A stretch of 64,000 bases of DNA, taken from the NCBI GenBank assembly GCA_016720925.1, contig JADKJR010000006.1, forward strand, positions 62,001 to 126,000, given 5' to 3'. A program made the position numbers and the translations under genes. This stretch comes from Betaproteobacteria bacterium (GTDB taxonomy: Bacteria > Pseudomonadota > Gammaproteobacteria > Burkholderiales > Usitatibacteraceae). The number at the start of each line of letters is the position of its first letter. Positions within the stretch are counted from its first letter, which is position 1. This document shows, piece after piece, positions 16,173-22,809 of this stretch. The notes under the pieces are model-generated. The model ran no database searches, was not told the origin of the DNA, and worked only from the letters and a program-made list of their open reading frames with translations.

Positions 16173-17417
16173 TCAGATTGCTTTGGACGCCAGCCATTGC
16201 TTGATTTGTGCGTACACATCTGCCGAACTTAACAAGTCCATGTGGTTAATTCCATAGCCCACCCATTGGCGATCCGCGGGAATCGCCAGGTCCAGTACGG
16301 AATTAGCGTGCTGCCCGAGTGCGCTGGATACGGGAACCAGTCCGTCACCCAATAAGCGATCGTTCAAGTCGCCCGGTTTGTTGCCGGTCGTGGCGGCAAT
16401 GGCATAGCAATTTGTTGCGGTGGGAAGCGGCAATGCGTGCTTTGCCGCCTTGGTCCGTTTGTGCTGTTCGTGGCCCTGCCAGTCTTCATCCCGCAAATCG
16501 CCGAATCGAAGGTCGGTAATGCCGGCGCTGCGAATTTTTCCCAGACGCGTGAAGGGTGCCGTATATGGGCTGACACCGAGGATCGTATCCAACCAATGCC
16601 CGCCGCGCTCCAGCGGCGCGCCATGATGCGGTGTGCCGAGAAAGACCAGCGAGCGCAATTGTTCCGGCCAGTGCTGGCCCGCTGCCTTCCCATAATGGAC
16701 GGCGCTGCGTGTGATCAATCCGCCCATACTGTGAGTCAGAATGACCAGATCTTCAACCGGGACCGGCCAGGCCGCCAACAGCGATTCAAGCATTTCCGAG
16801 AATTCGCGGCCATTGGCAGAAATGTGCAAGCCGCTGTTGTAGCGCAGGTAGACCGGCGTATAGCCAAAATCGTGCGCCAACTCCGCACCGTGATCGTGAC
16901 CATCACGTAGCCATTGCTGATCGCTCATGCATAGTCCGTGAACCAGTACCAGCACTTTCCCGGAAGCTTTCGGGAATGCAGCCTGCAATGCCGTCTTTTC
17001 GGTCGCAAGCGCCTTTCCCTTTGAGCGCCATTGCATTGTCAGGGCAAGCGGATTGCCAGTCTCGGCAAGATAGTCGCCCAGCACCCCGTTAAGCGCGGCG
17101 ACGACGGCATCGCGAGCGGACGAGGACTCGCGCTCCTCAAGGAGTGCCGCCAGCGGCGCGAGCGCGATATCGATGCCGCCCCCAACCATGCGAGTGACGC
17201 CTCGCACCGTACGATAGGCAAGGCCCGCAATCCCACTGGGTTTGCCGGCAGCGGGCTTACCCAATGGCATGGCTGCGCTGGCGATATTGTGGTGCATGGC
17301 CTCGACCAGATCGGTAATACCGACAACCGCGTCGATGGCGAGGCGGCTGGCAGCCCGCAGGTCGGATGGATGAAAGTGCGCCTTTGCCGGCATGGGAATC
17401 CTTGAAGTATTTTCCAC
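16173..17417 (-). CDS. Alpha/beta hydrolase, lipase-like (PGAP1-type)
   Basis: A 414-residue protein. An N-terminal region of about 150 residues is not recognised. The hydrolase core begins with VLVLVHGLCMSDQQW (oxyanion loop), carries the nucleophile elbow THSMGGL and the segment LVFLGTPHHGAPLERGG, and has an Asp in GDGLVPV and a late His (GINHMDLL), giving a plausible Ser-Asp-His triad. This resembles lipases and deacylases with a PGAP1-like fold; the substrate is unknown. No signal peptide is obvious. It is downstream of the sigma-54-driven small RNA candidate on the same strand but separated from it by a terminator. Confidence 0.8.
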   Translation of the reverse strand: MENTSRIPMPAKAHFHPSDLRAASRLAIDAVVGITDLVEAMHHNIASAAMPLGKPAAGKPSGIAGLAYRTVRGVTRMVGGGIDIALAPLAALLEERESSSARDAVVAALNGVLGDYLAETGNPLALTMQWRSKGKALATEKTALQAAFPKASGKVLVLVHGLCMSDQQWLRDGHDHGAELAHDFGYTPVYLRYNSGLHISANGREFSEMLESLLAAWPVPVEDLVILTHSMGGLITRSAVHYGKAAGQHWPEQLRSLVFLGTPHHGAPLERGGHWLDTILGVSPYTAPFTRLGKIRSAGITDLRFGDLRDEDWQGHEQHKRTKAAKHALPLPTATNCYAIAATTGNKPGDLNDRLLGDGLVPVSSALGQHANSVLDLAIPADRQWVGYGINHMDLLSSADVYAQIKQWLASKAI

Positions 17418-17575
17418 GGCAGCGGAAAGTGCGACGTGGCAATAGTCGTCTCAGGATAGCGGACAGGGACTAGAGGCAACACTCTAATCGGCGGAGTCGA
17501 TTGGATTGCCCTCGCGGCGAGGCACGAAGACTCCATACACTGATTGGAATTGCAGAAGGCACGGAACGAACGCAC

Positions 17576-17706
17576 AAAAAATTAGGGGTGATCTCTCGAC
17601 CACCCCTGAAGGCGCACTCTCGAATACTCCAGGAGGAGAACCTTTGAGCCGGGGACCTTTCCGGCATCAAAGCGCCCAGGGAGGGAGGGCGGTCCAGAAG
17701 CATTCG
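17576..17706 (-). ncRNA. Candidate sigma-54-dependent small RNA (GlmY/GlmZ-like by context)
   Basis: A predicted transcript of about 131 nt. The 5' end is placed 12 nt after the -12 GC of the sigma-54 element at 17717-17733. By eye it folds into CGCCC/GGGCG, then a long hairpin (CTTTGA and GCCGG pairing with CCGGC and TCAAAG), a small CTCC/GGAG hairpin, and a terminator stem AGGGGTG/CACCCCT (17601-17607 with 17584-17590) followed by AATTTTTT. There is no good reading frame with a ribosome binding site on this strand. Its neighbours are glrR upstream and a hydrolase downstream. The regulatory layout is that of enterobacterial glmY/glmZ, but I see no sequence identity to those RNAs, so the function is an inference. 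Confidence 0.7.
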
Positions 17707-17716
17707 CGTGTATATG

Positions 17717-17733
17717 AGCAACCCTCATGCCAA
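17717..17733 (-). promoter_or_regulatory. Sigma-54 (-24/-12) promoter of the small RNA candidate
   Basis: On the minus strand it reads TTGGCATGAGGGTTGCT, compared with the consensus YTGGCACGRNNNTTGCW. There is one mismatch (C to T), and GG and GC are exactly 12 bp apart. The expected transcription start is at about 17706. Confidence 0.85.
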
Positions 17734-17751
17734 CAATATTTACTTGTTAAA

Positions 17752-17764
17752 AATCAATATGTTG
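17752..17764. promoter_or_regulatory. IHF site between sigma-54 promoter and activator boxes
   Basis: It reads AATCAATATGTTG on the plus strand, a full match to WATCAANNNNTTR, inside an AT-rich stretch. It is placed as in sigma-54 promoters where IHF bends DNA to bring the activator to the polymerase. Confidence 0.65.
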
Positions 17765-17784
17765 ATGTTTCTGAACCAATGCAG

Positions 17785-17801
17785 TGTCAATCAAATCGAC
17801 A
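17785..17801. promoter_or_regulatory. GlrR-type box 1 (TGTC-N9-GACA)
   Basis: A dyad TGTC/GACA with 9 bp between the halves, one short of the TGTC-N10-GACA motif known for GlrR. It is the activator box nearest to the promoter. Confidence 0.5.
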
Positions 17802-17808
17802 TCGAATG

Positions 17809-17826
17809 TGTCGCTGATTGGCGACA
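17809..17826. promoter_or_regulatory. GlrR-type box 2 (TGTC-N10-GACA, exact)
   Basis: TGTCGCTGATTGGCGACA is an exact match to the TGTC-N10-GACA GlrR motif, with extra inner dyad symmetry (TGTCGC/GCGACA). It is centred about 110 bp upstream of the expected start. Confidence 0.75.
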
Positions 17827-17871
17827 AAAATGAGGACAAATGATATGTCATTGATTTCGCTACGGTAATGT

Positions 17872-17889
17872 TGTCTCCAAACTGAGACG
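17872..17889. promoter_or_regulatory. GlrR-type box 3 (TGTC-N10-GACG)
   Basis: TGTC and GACG separated by 10 bp, one mismatch from the GlrR motif. It lies just after the glrR stop codon and is the box farthest from the promoter. Confidence 0.5.
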
Positions 17890-17926
17890 GGCCATCGCCT
17901 CAATAGGTATCAGAAATGCGCGTTCT

Positions 17927-19324
17927 TTACAGCGGCGGCGCTTTGAAATGCGCTGCTTCAATGCTGTGGCGCTGCAGCAGTTTGTAGAATTCCGTGCGAT
18001 TGCGTTGCGCAAGCTTCGCGGCCTGGGTCACGCTGCCTTGCGTGAGCTTCAGCAGGCGTGTCAGGTAGTCATACTCGAATCGCCGACGCGCATCCTCGAA
18101 CGAATCGATGCGCTGCATTTCAAGCTGCATTGCCTGTTCCACCACTTTGGTGGAAACAATCTCGCCGCTGCTCAGTGCGACCACCTGTTCGGCGACGTTA
18201 TACAACTGCCGGATGTTGCCGGGCCATGGCGCCGCAATCAGCATCTCCAGCGCCTCGGGCGAAAATGCGTTCACGCCTTTTTCATAGCGCTCCGACAATC
18301 GCTTCAGGAAATGCGCAAGCAACAATGGAATATCTTCGCGCCGTTCCCGTAGCGCCGGCAATTTTAGCGTGACGACATTCAAGCGATAGAACAAGTCTTC
18401 GCGAAAGGTACCTTCAGCCTTGGCTTGATTGAGATCTTTGTGGCTGGCGGAAATGATCCTCACGTCGACGCTGACCGTTTTGGTGGATCCGACCGGGCGA
18501 ATCTCGCGTGCCTCAAGCGCGCGCAACAGTTTCACCTGCAAGGCAATCGGCATATCACCGATTTCATCGAGCAGCAGTGAGCCGGAATGCGCTTCCACGA
18601 ACAAGCCCGGATGATCGGCAGTTGCACCGGTAAACGCACCTTTCTTGTGGCCGAACAACTCGGACTCCAGCAAGGTCTCGGGAATCGCTCCGCAATTGAT
18701 GGCGACAAACGGCTTGTCGCTGCGTCGGCTGGCATTGTGCAGTGCACGTGCCAGTAGTTCCTTGCCGGTGCCACTCTCGCCCTGTATCAGGATGCTGGCA
18801 TCGCCTTGCGCAACCCTTTCGGTGCGCCGCAACAGATCCTCCATCAGCGGGCTCTTGGTGATGATCTCCGAATGCCAGGATTGGTCGATTCTCTTGCTTG
18901 CCGTGGCGCCTCCATGAAGCGACAAGGCGCGATTCACCTGTGCAAGCAATTCGTTGGCGTCGTAGGGCTTGGTGAGATAGCCAAAGACCCCCTGACGGGT
19001 CGCGGCGACCGCATCGGGAATGGTGCCATGCGCAGTGAGGATAATCACCGGCAAGCCGGTATGCCGGCGCTCAATTTCGTGGAACAGCGCCATCCCATCC
19101 AGTCCTGCCATGCGCAGATCGGTGACGACCAAGTCCGGGCGCTCGGCGGCCGCCATCGACAACGCCTGCTCGCCACTGCTTGCGGTCATCACTTGATAGC
19201 CGCTGGCCTTCAGTCGGATCGCCAGCAATTTCAGGATGTCGGCGTCATCATCAACCAGCAGAAGGTTGCCCTTTGTTGCCGCGGCAACTGTTTTGGAGGC
19301 TTCAATTACAGTATTCATTTGCAT
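17927..19324 (-). CDS. glrR: Sigma-54-dependent response regulator GlrR (QseF)
   Basis: A 465-residue NtrC-type activator. The receiver has phosphoacceptor Asp69 (VVTDLRMAG) and KPYDANELL. The AAA+ domain has Walker A GESGTGKELLAR, the sigma-54 contact loop GAFTGA and a DEIGDM Walker B. The C-terminal Fis-type helix-turn-helix is GSVTQAAKLAQRNRTEFYKLL. The order glrK-qseG-glrR and the receiver sequence fit GlrR/QseF rather than NtrC. In E. coli GlrR activates glmY and rpoE from TGTC-N10-GACA boxes; such boxes lie right behind this gene. It may start at the ATG at 19324 or at Met3. Confidence 0.9.
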   Translation of the reverse strand: MQMNTVIEASKTVAAATKGNLLLVDDDADILKLLAIRLKASGYQVMTASSGEQALSMAAAERPDLVVTDLRMAGLDGMALFHEIERRHTGLPVIILTAHGTIPDAVAATRQGVFGYLTKPYDANELLAQVNRALSLHGGATASKRIDQSWHSEIITKSPLMEDLLRRTERVAQGDASILIQGESGTGKELLARALHNASRRSDKPFVAINCGAIPETLLESELFGHKKGAFTGATADHPGLFVEAHSGSLLLDEIGDMPIALQVKLLRALEAREIRPVGSTKTVSVDVRIISASHKDLNQAKAEGTFREDLFYRLNVVTLKLPALRERREDIPLLLAHFLKRLSERYEKGVNAFSPEALEMLIAAPWPGNIRQLYNVAEQVVALSSGEIVSTKVVEQAMQLEMQRIDSFEDARRRFEYDYLTRLLKLTQGSVTQAAKLAQRNRTEFYKLLQRHSIEAAHFKAPPL

Positions 19325-19327
19325 TGC

Positions 19328-19942
19328 TCATTTACGTACATCTTCCGCGCGCCGGATTACGCTACGCTCTATTAACTTGAGGGCATTCAGTTGTGTTTCA
19401 AGTTCTTCCACCCGGGCTCGCAATGCCCGTGCTTCGGCATCCCGCGTGTCTTCTTTCTTGGCGAGTACAAGTCGCGACTGGGTATCGCGCAATTGTTCCC
19501 GTACCTTTCGACGATCACTCACCACGCCGTGTAGCAATGCCGCCAAGGCGCGAACCGACGAGGCGCCTGGCGTGTTTCCCGATCCGCTGCTGGCGATCAG
19601 CGGCTCCAGCACGGCAATCAGTTCGACATCGTCCTGCACGGATAAGTTCGAAACCGTTGAAGTTGCTCCTGGCGCCATTGCCAGCATCAGCGCGTACTTG
19701 ACACGGTTGAAATCGCTCTTGTCGTTCTGAAACTGGGTGCGCACCATTTCACGCTCGACAGCGAATTCGCGAGCCTCGAGCTTTCGCGTCCGGGAGATGT
19801 GACCCAACAACTGATCCGCCTCGGATGGCGGACGATGCTGGTCGATCATGCGCGACCCTGGCGCATCAATGCGCTTGGATTCGAAGGCGCAGGCCGTAAG
19901 CAGGCCAGGTAGCAGTAGCGCGATGCATGTACTTTTCTTCAT
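19328..19942 (-). CDS. qseG: QseG-like lipoprotein
   Basis: A 204-residue predicted lipoprotein. The signal peptide MKKSTCIALLLPGLLTACAF has a lipobox LTAC. The mature part is helical, and its C-terminal half (about 135-200) is a heptad-rich coiled coil (VREQLRDTQSRLVLAKKE ... LRARVEELETQLNALK). It lies between glrK and glrR, the position of QseG (YfhG), an outer-membrane lipoprotein that contacts the periplasmic part of the kinase QseE and stimulates it. Sequence similarity is not checkable here; position, size and topology support the name. Confidence 0.75.
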   Translation of the reverse strand: MKKSTCIALLLPGLLTACAFESKRIDAPGSRMIDQHRPPSEADQLLGHISRTRKLEAREFAVEREMVRTQFQNDKSDFNRVKYALMLAMAPGATSTVSNLSVQDDVELIAVLEPLIASSGSGNTPGASSVRALAALLHGVVSDRRKVREQLRDTQSRLVLAKKEDTRDAEARALRARVEELETQLNALKLIERSVIRRAEDVRK

Positions 19943-19960
19943 TTCGGTTTCTCTGAAAAA

Positions 19961-21448
19961 CTAGGTCGCGACGGGTGTGTGCGGCAATTTTGGAAGCACG
20001 ACACGAAAATGTGCGCCCGCCGCACCCAGCGCTTTGACGGTTCCATGATGCATTTCCACATAATCCCGCACGATTGCAAGTCCCAATCCCGTACCCTTGG
20101 TGCCTGATTGGGTTGCGGCTGTTCCCCGATAGAACGGGTCGAATATCCGGTCACGGTCTTCCGCCGGAATACCGGGGCCGCTGTCGATCACTTCGATTAC
20201 CGCCGTCTCTTCGTGTTTGCCAAGGCGCAAGATGATTGTTCCGCCGACGGGCGAATATTTGATCGCGTTCGACAGCAAATTGTCGATCACCACCCGCAGT
20301 TTCCCCGGGTCGCCTTGGTATGACGTTTTTTCGCATTCGCGTGTCACCGTCAGCGACTTTGCGACGATCGCGATTTTTTGCAGCTCGACGACCTCGTCGA
20401 TCAAATCCTTTAGCTGCAGTGGTTTTGTTTCAAAGGCCACCTTCTTGTCGAGACGATCCGCGGACTGTGTTTGCGAATACGTGAGCAGATCCTGAATGAG
20501 CCTTTCCAGCGTGAGTGAGTTCTGTTTCAGAATGCGCGCAATCTCAAGTTGCTCGTCATTCAGTTTGCCAACCACTTCGTCGCCCAGCAGGTCGGAGCCT
20601 TCGCGCAATGCTGTCAGCGGCGTTTTCAATTCATGCGAGACGTGCTGGAAGAAGCGCGTCTTCTGGTCTTCGAGCGAGATCAGGCGCTGGCGCAGCCAGT
20701 CGAGTTGCTCGCCGAGCTTCTCGATATCGCGCGGACCGCTGACGTGGATGCGCTTGGCTAGCTTGCCTTCACCGAGGCGATTGATGGCCGCATCCAGATC
20801 GCGAATCGGCCGCGCCAGAAGATAGGTGAAGCCGGCGATCATCAACAGCGCGGATGGGATCATCGCCAGCAATTGCCAGAACACCTGATTGCGCGACTTG
20901 ACCGCGGACGCGCGCAACGCGGCGACCTCCTGGTCGATCAACAGGCTGGCCAGGGCGTTCAGCGACTGGGTGCGCTGGGAAAGGTCGGAGAAGTCGCGCT
21001 CAAGCTGTTTTGCCAATTCGGGTGTCGGGCTTTTTGCGGTGAGCGCGGCAAATATACTATTCTCGCGCTGCCGGATGGCGTCCGCCGTACTTCGCATCTC
21101 GGTGGTGAGCGGCAGCGCCATGAATTCGCCGTTCAGTTTCAGAAAACTTTCGCGCGATTGCTTGTAGGTCTCAATCAGGTCGCGATCACCGGATACCGCA
21201 TAGAACCGCCCGGAGCGCTCCATCGCCAGACTGAGGCTCGCCAGCTGACGGGCATTTTGCGTGGCCACGGTCGCGTTATACACCGCCTTCTGACTCTGCT
21301 CCGAGAGCTTCTCAATGGCAAACGCATTTGAAACCAGTCCCGCGATCAGCGGCAACGCGACGATAAGAAAGCCGACCAGCAGCAATCCCAGAAACGAGCG
21401 CGGGTAACGAAGCTCCAACATCGGTTTATCGGTCTTTTCTCTTGTCAT
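19961..21448 (-). CDS. glrK: Sensor histidine kinase GlrK (QseE)
   Basis: A 495-residue kinase. Membrane segments lie at about 19-40 and 192-211 and flank a helical periplasmic domain; a HAMP domain follows, then a long coiled helix. The H-box is FFQHVSHELKTPLTALREG with His272, and the HATPase domain has DNLLSNAIKYSP, DSGPGIP and GTGLGLAIV. The H-box and the two following genes match GlrK/QseE. A sigma-54 promoter lies just upstream (21470-21485). If its predicted start is right the leader is only about 11 nt, so Met10 (21421) could be the true start. Confidence 0.88.
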   Translation of the reverse strand: MTREKTDKPMLELRYPRSFLGLLLVGFLIVALPLIAGLVSNAFAIEKLSEQSQKAVYNATVATQNARQLASLSLAMERSGRFYAVSGDRDLIETYKQSRESFLKLNGEFMALPLTTEMRSTADAIRQRENSIFAALTAKSPTPELAKQLERDFSDLSQRTQSLNALASLLIDQEVAALRASAVKSRNQVFWQLLAMIPSALLMIAGFTYLLARPIRDLDAAINRLGEGKLAKRIHVSGPRDIEKLGEQLDWLRQRLISLEDQKTRFFQHVSHELKTPLTALREGSDLLGDEVVGKLNDEQLEIARILKQNSLTLERLIQDLLTYSQTQSADRLDKKVAFETKPLQLKDLIDEVVELQKIAIVAKSLTVTRECEKTSYQGDPGKLRVVIDNLLSNAIKYSPVGGTIILRLGKHEETAVIEVIDSGPGIPAEDRDRIFDPFYRGTAATQSGTKGTGLGLAIVRDYVEMHHGTVKALGAAGAHFRVVLPKLPHTPVAT

Positions 21449-21469
21449 GCTCGATTCGCGTTCATTTGC

Positions 21470-21485
21470 AGCAAGGGTTGTGCCA
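21470..21485 (-). promoter_or_regulatory. Sigma-54 promoter upstream of glrK
   Basis: On the minus strand it reads TGGCACAACCCTTGCT, a full match to TGGCAC-N5-TTGCW with GG and GC 12 bp apart. The expected start is near 21459. I see no TGTC-N10-GACA box in the 100 bp upstream, so the activator is uncertain. Confidence 0.75.
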
Positions 21486-21585
21486 GATCAGTAGTCTGAC
21501 CTATCGGAATGATAAAATCATTTCATTCCTTTCGCCGTATTTCGCTGCGGTTCGCTGTATCTTGCTATACACAGGAGCAATTGCC

Positions 21586-21789
21586 ATGGCCATGTATGAA
21601 TCCGACATTACCCAGTTTCTTCGCGAGTTGATGGACAAGAATCCGCAGTTGAAAGAACTGCAGAAAACGAATCGCGCAACGTGGTGGGACCGGAAGCTGG
21701 ATTTGCAGGAGCTGAAGCGGCAGGAGGAATCGGAAGCGCCGAAACAACCTTATGCGTATTTTCCGTTGCCGAAAGTGCCGACGCCATAA
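21586..21789 (+). CDS. DUF3460 family small protein
   Basis: A 67-residue charged protein (MYESDITQFLRELMDKNP ... ATWWDRKLDL) of the DUF3460 family, which is common in betaproteobacteria and has no known function. It has no membrane segment and ends in a Pro-rich tail. The ATG at 21586 has AGGAG at 8-nt spacing; a second ATG two codons later is also possible. It is divergent from glrK. Confidence 0.85.
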   Translation: MAMYESDITQFLRELMDKNPQLKELQKTNRATWWDRKLDLQELKRQEESEAPKQPYAYFPLPKVPTP

Positions 21790-21871
21790 ACATCAACCTT
21801 GCAGGTCGCGCAGTTGCCTGCATGGCGCCGTCCCGAAGGCGATCCACAGACGGGTAAAGTCCCCACCAAAC

Positions 21872-21934
21872 CTCAAGCACTGTAGCGGTTCTCGGGCCGA
21901 AAATGGCTGGAAAAGCCCGCCAGCACTAGGGTTT
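21872..21934. repeat. Dispersed intergenic repeat, copy C (subtype I)
   Basis: The left end CTCAAGCACTGTAGCGG is identical to that of the copy at 61083. The core GGGCCGAAAATGGCTGGAAA and the right end CCCGCCAGCACTAGG follow. It lies between the DUF3460 and serB genes. Confidence 0.7.
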
Positions 21935-21957
21935 GTTCATGCTTTTCGAGCTGCCAA

Positions 21958-22809
21958 TCAATTGAACAGCGCCAATACGCCGTCCAGTCCCACATAGTTG
22001 ATTGCCACATTCGCCTCCAACCGCACCACCGGCTTGGCGCGATACGCTATCGAGACGCCAGCCGCGGCCAGCATGCTCAGATCATTTGCGCCGTCACCAA
22101 TGGCGATACAACGTTCGCGCGGCAGCGACAACGCAGAGGCGGTTTCGCGCAGATAGCGTGCCTTGCCGTCCGCGTCGCAAAGCGCGCCGATCACATTGCC
22201 GGTGAGTTTGCCATTGACGATTTCCAGCGCATTGGAATAGGCGTAGTCAAATCCGAGCCGTGATTTCAGGTGCTCGGTGAACAGCGTAAAGCCACCGGAT
22301 ACCAGCAAGAGCTTGATGCGGAGTTTTTTTGCCGTCGCGATGAGACGTTCCGCACCCGATGTAAGTGTCAAACGCTCGTCAATCACCTGCTGCAATACCG
22401 ACTCGTGTAGTCCGGATAGCAGCAAGACACGCTGGCGCAAACTCTCCGGCCAATCAATTTCGCCACGCATGGCGCGCTCGGTGATCGCGGCGACTTCGGC
22501 CTTCCGGCCGGCGAAATCAGCAATCTCGTCGATGCACTCGATGGTGATGAGCGTGGAATCCATATCCATCGCGATCAAGCCGAAGTCGCTGAGCTTTTTT
22601 CCAGCGGGCATGAAGGCAAAATCGAGCTTGGCGCTTTCGCAGTGCGCGGCAACGGTTGTCCGCGTCGCAGGATTTGCATTGGCCAGGCGAAATGCCTGAT
22701 GTGCAACCGATTCGATGCGCGTAATGTTTTCCGCCCCGGAAAGCGCGTGCAGCAATTTCAGGTCATGCGTGGCGATATCCTCGCCCTGAACGATGAGGTC
22801 TACCATCAT
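21958..22809 (-). CDS. serB: Phosphoserine phosphatase SerB
   Basis: A 283-residue HAD-family enzyme for the last step of serine synthesis. The HAD motifs are MDMDSTLITIE (motif I, with nucleophile and acid Asp), LLVSGGFT (II) and GDGANDLSML (IV); a Lys precedes motif IV. A short N-terminal regulatory-like region of about 75 residues precedes the catalytic core. The start overlaps the mfd stop (ATGA), so the two genes are probably co-transcribed. Confidence 0.95.
   Translation of the reverse strand: MMVDLIVQGEDIATHDLKLLHALSGAENITRIESVAHQAFRLANANPATRTTVAAHCESAKLDFAFMPAGKKLSDFGLIAMDMDSTLITIECIDEIADFAGRKAEVAAITERAMRGEIDWPESLRQRVLLLSGLHESVLQQVIDERLTLTSGAERLIATAKKLRIKLLLVSGGFTLFTEHLKSRLGFDYAYSNALEIVNGKLTGNVIGALCDADGKARYLRETASALSLPRERCIAIGDGANDLSMLAAAGVSIAYRAKPVVRLEANVAINYVGLDGVLALFN

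Noticed and set aside
16173..17575. Sigma-54 promoter as the promoter of the hydrolase gene
   Set aside because: An intrinsic terminator at 17576-17607 lies between the promoter and the hydrolase start, so read-through would be needed. The short terminated transcript is the simpler reading.
17584..17706. Glycine riboswitch, 4.5S RNA or 6S RNA
   Set aside because: A few short words resemble these RNAs (for example GGAG and TGAAGG), but the conserved cores and their order are absent. The sigma-54 promoter layout fits a small RNA gene better.
17506..17817. A 103-codon plus-strand frame with a nearby AGGAGGAG
   Set aside because: The purine run lies within the frame, not before its start. The product is low in hydrophobic residues and unlike any family, and the region is better explained as non-coding.
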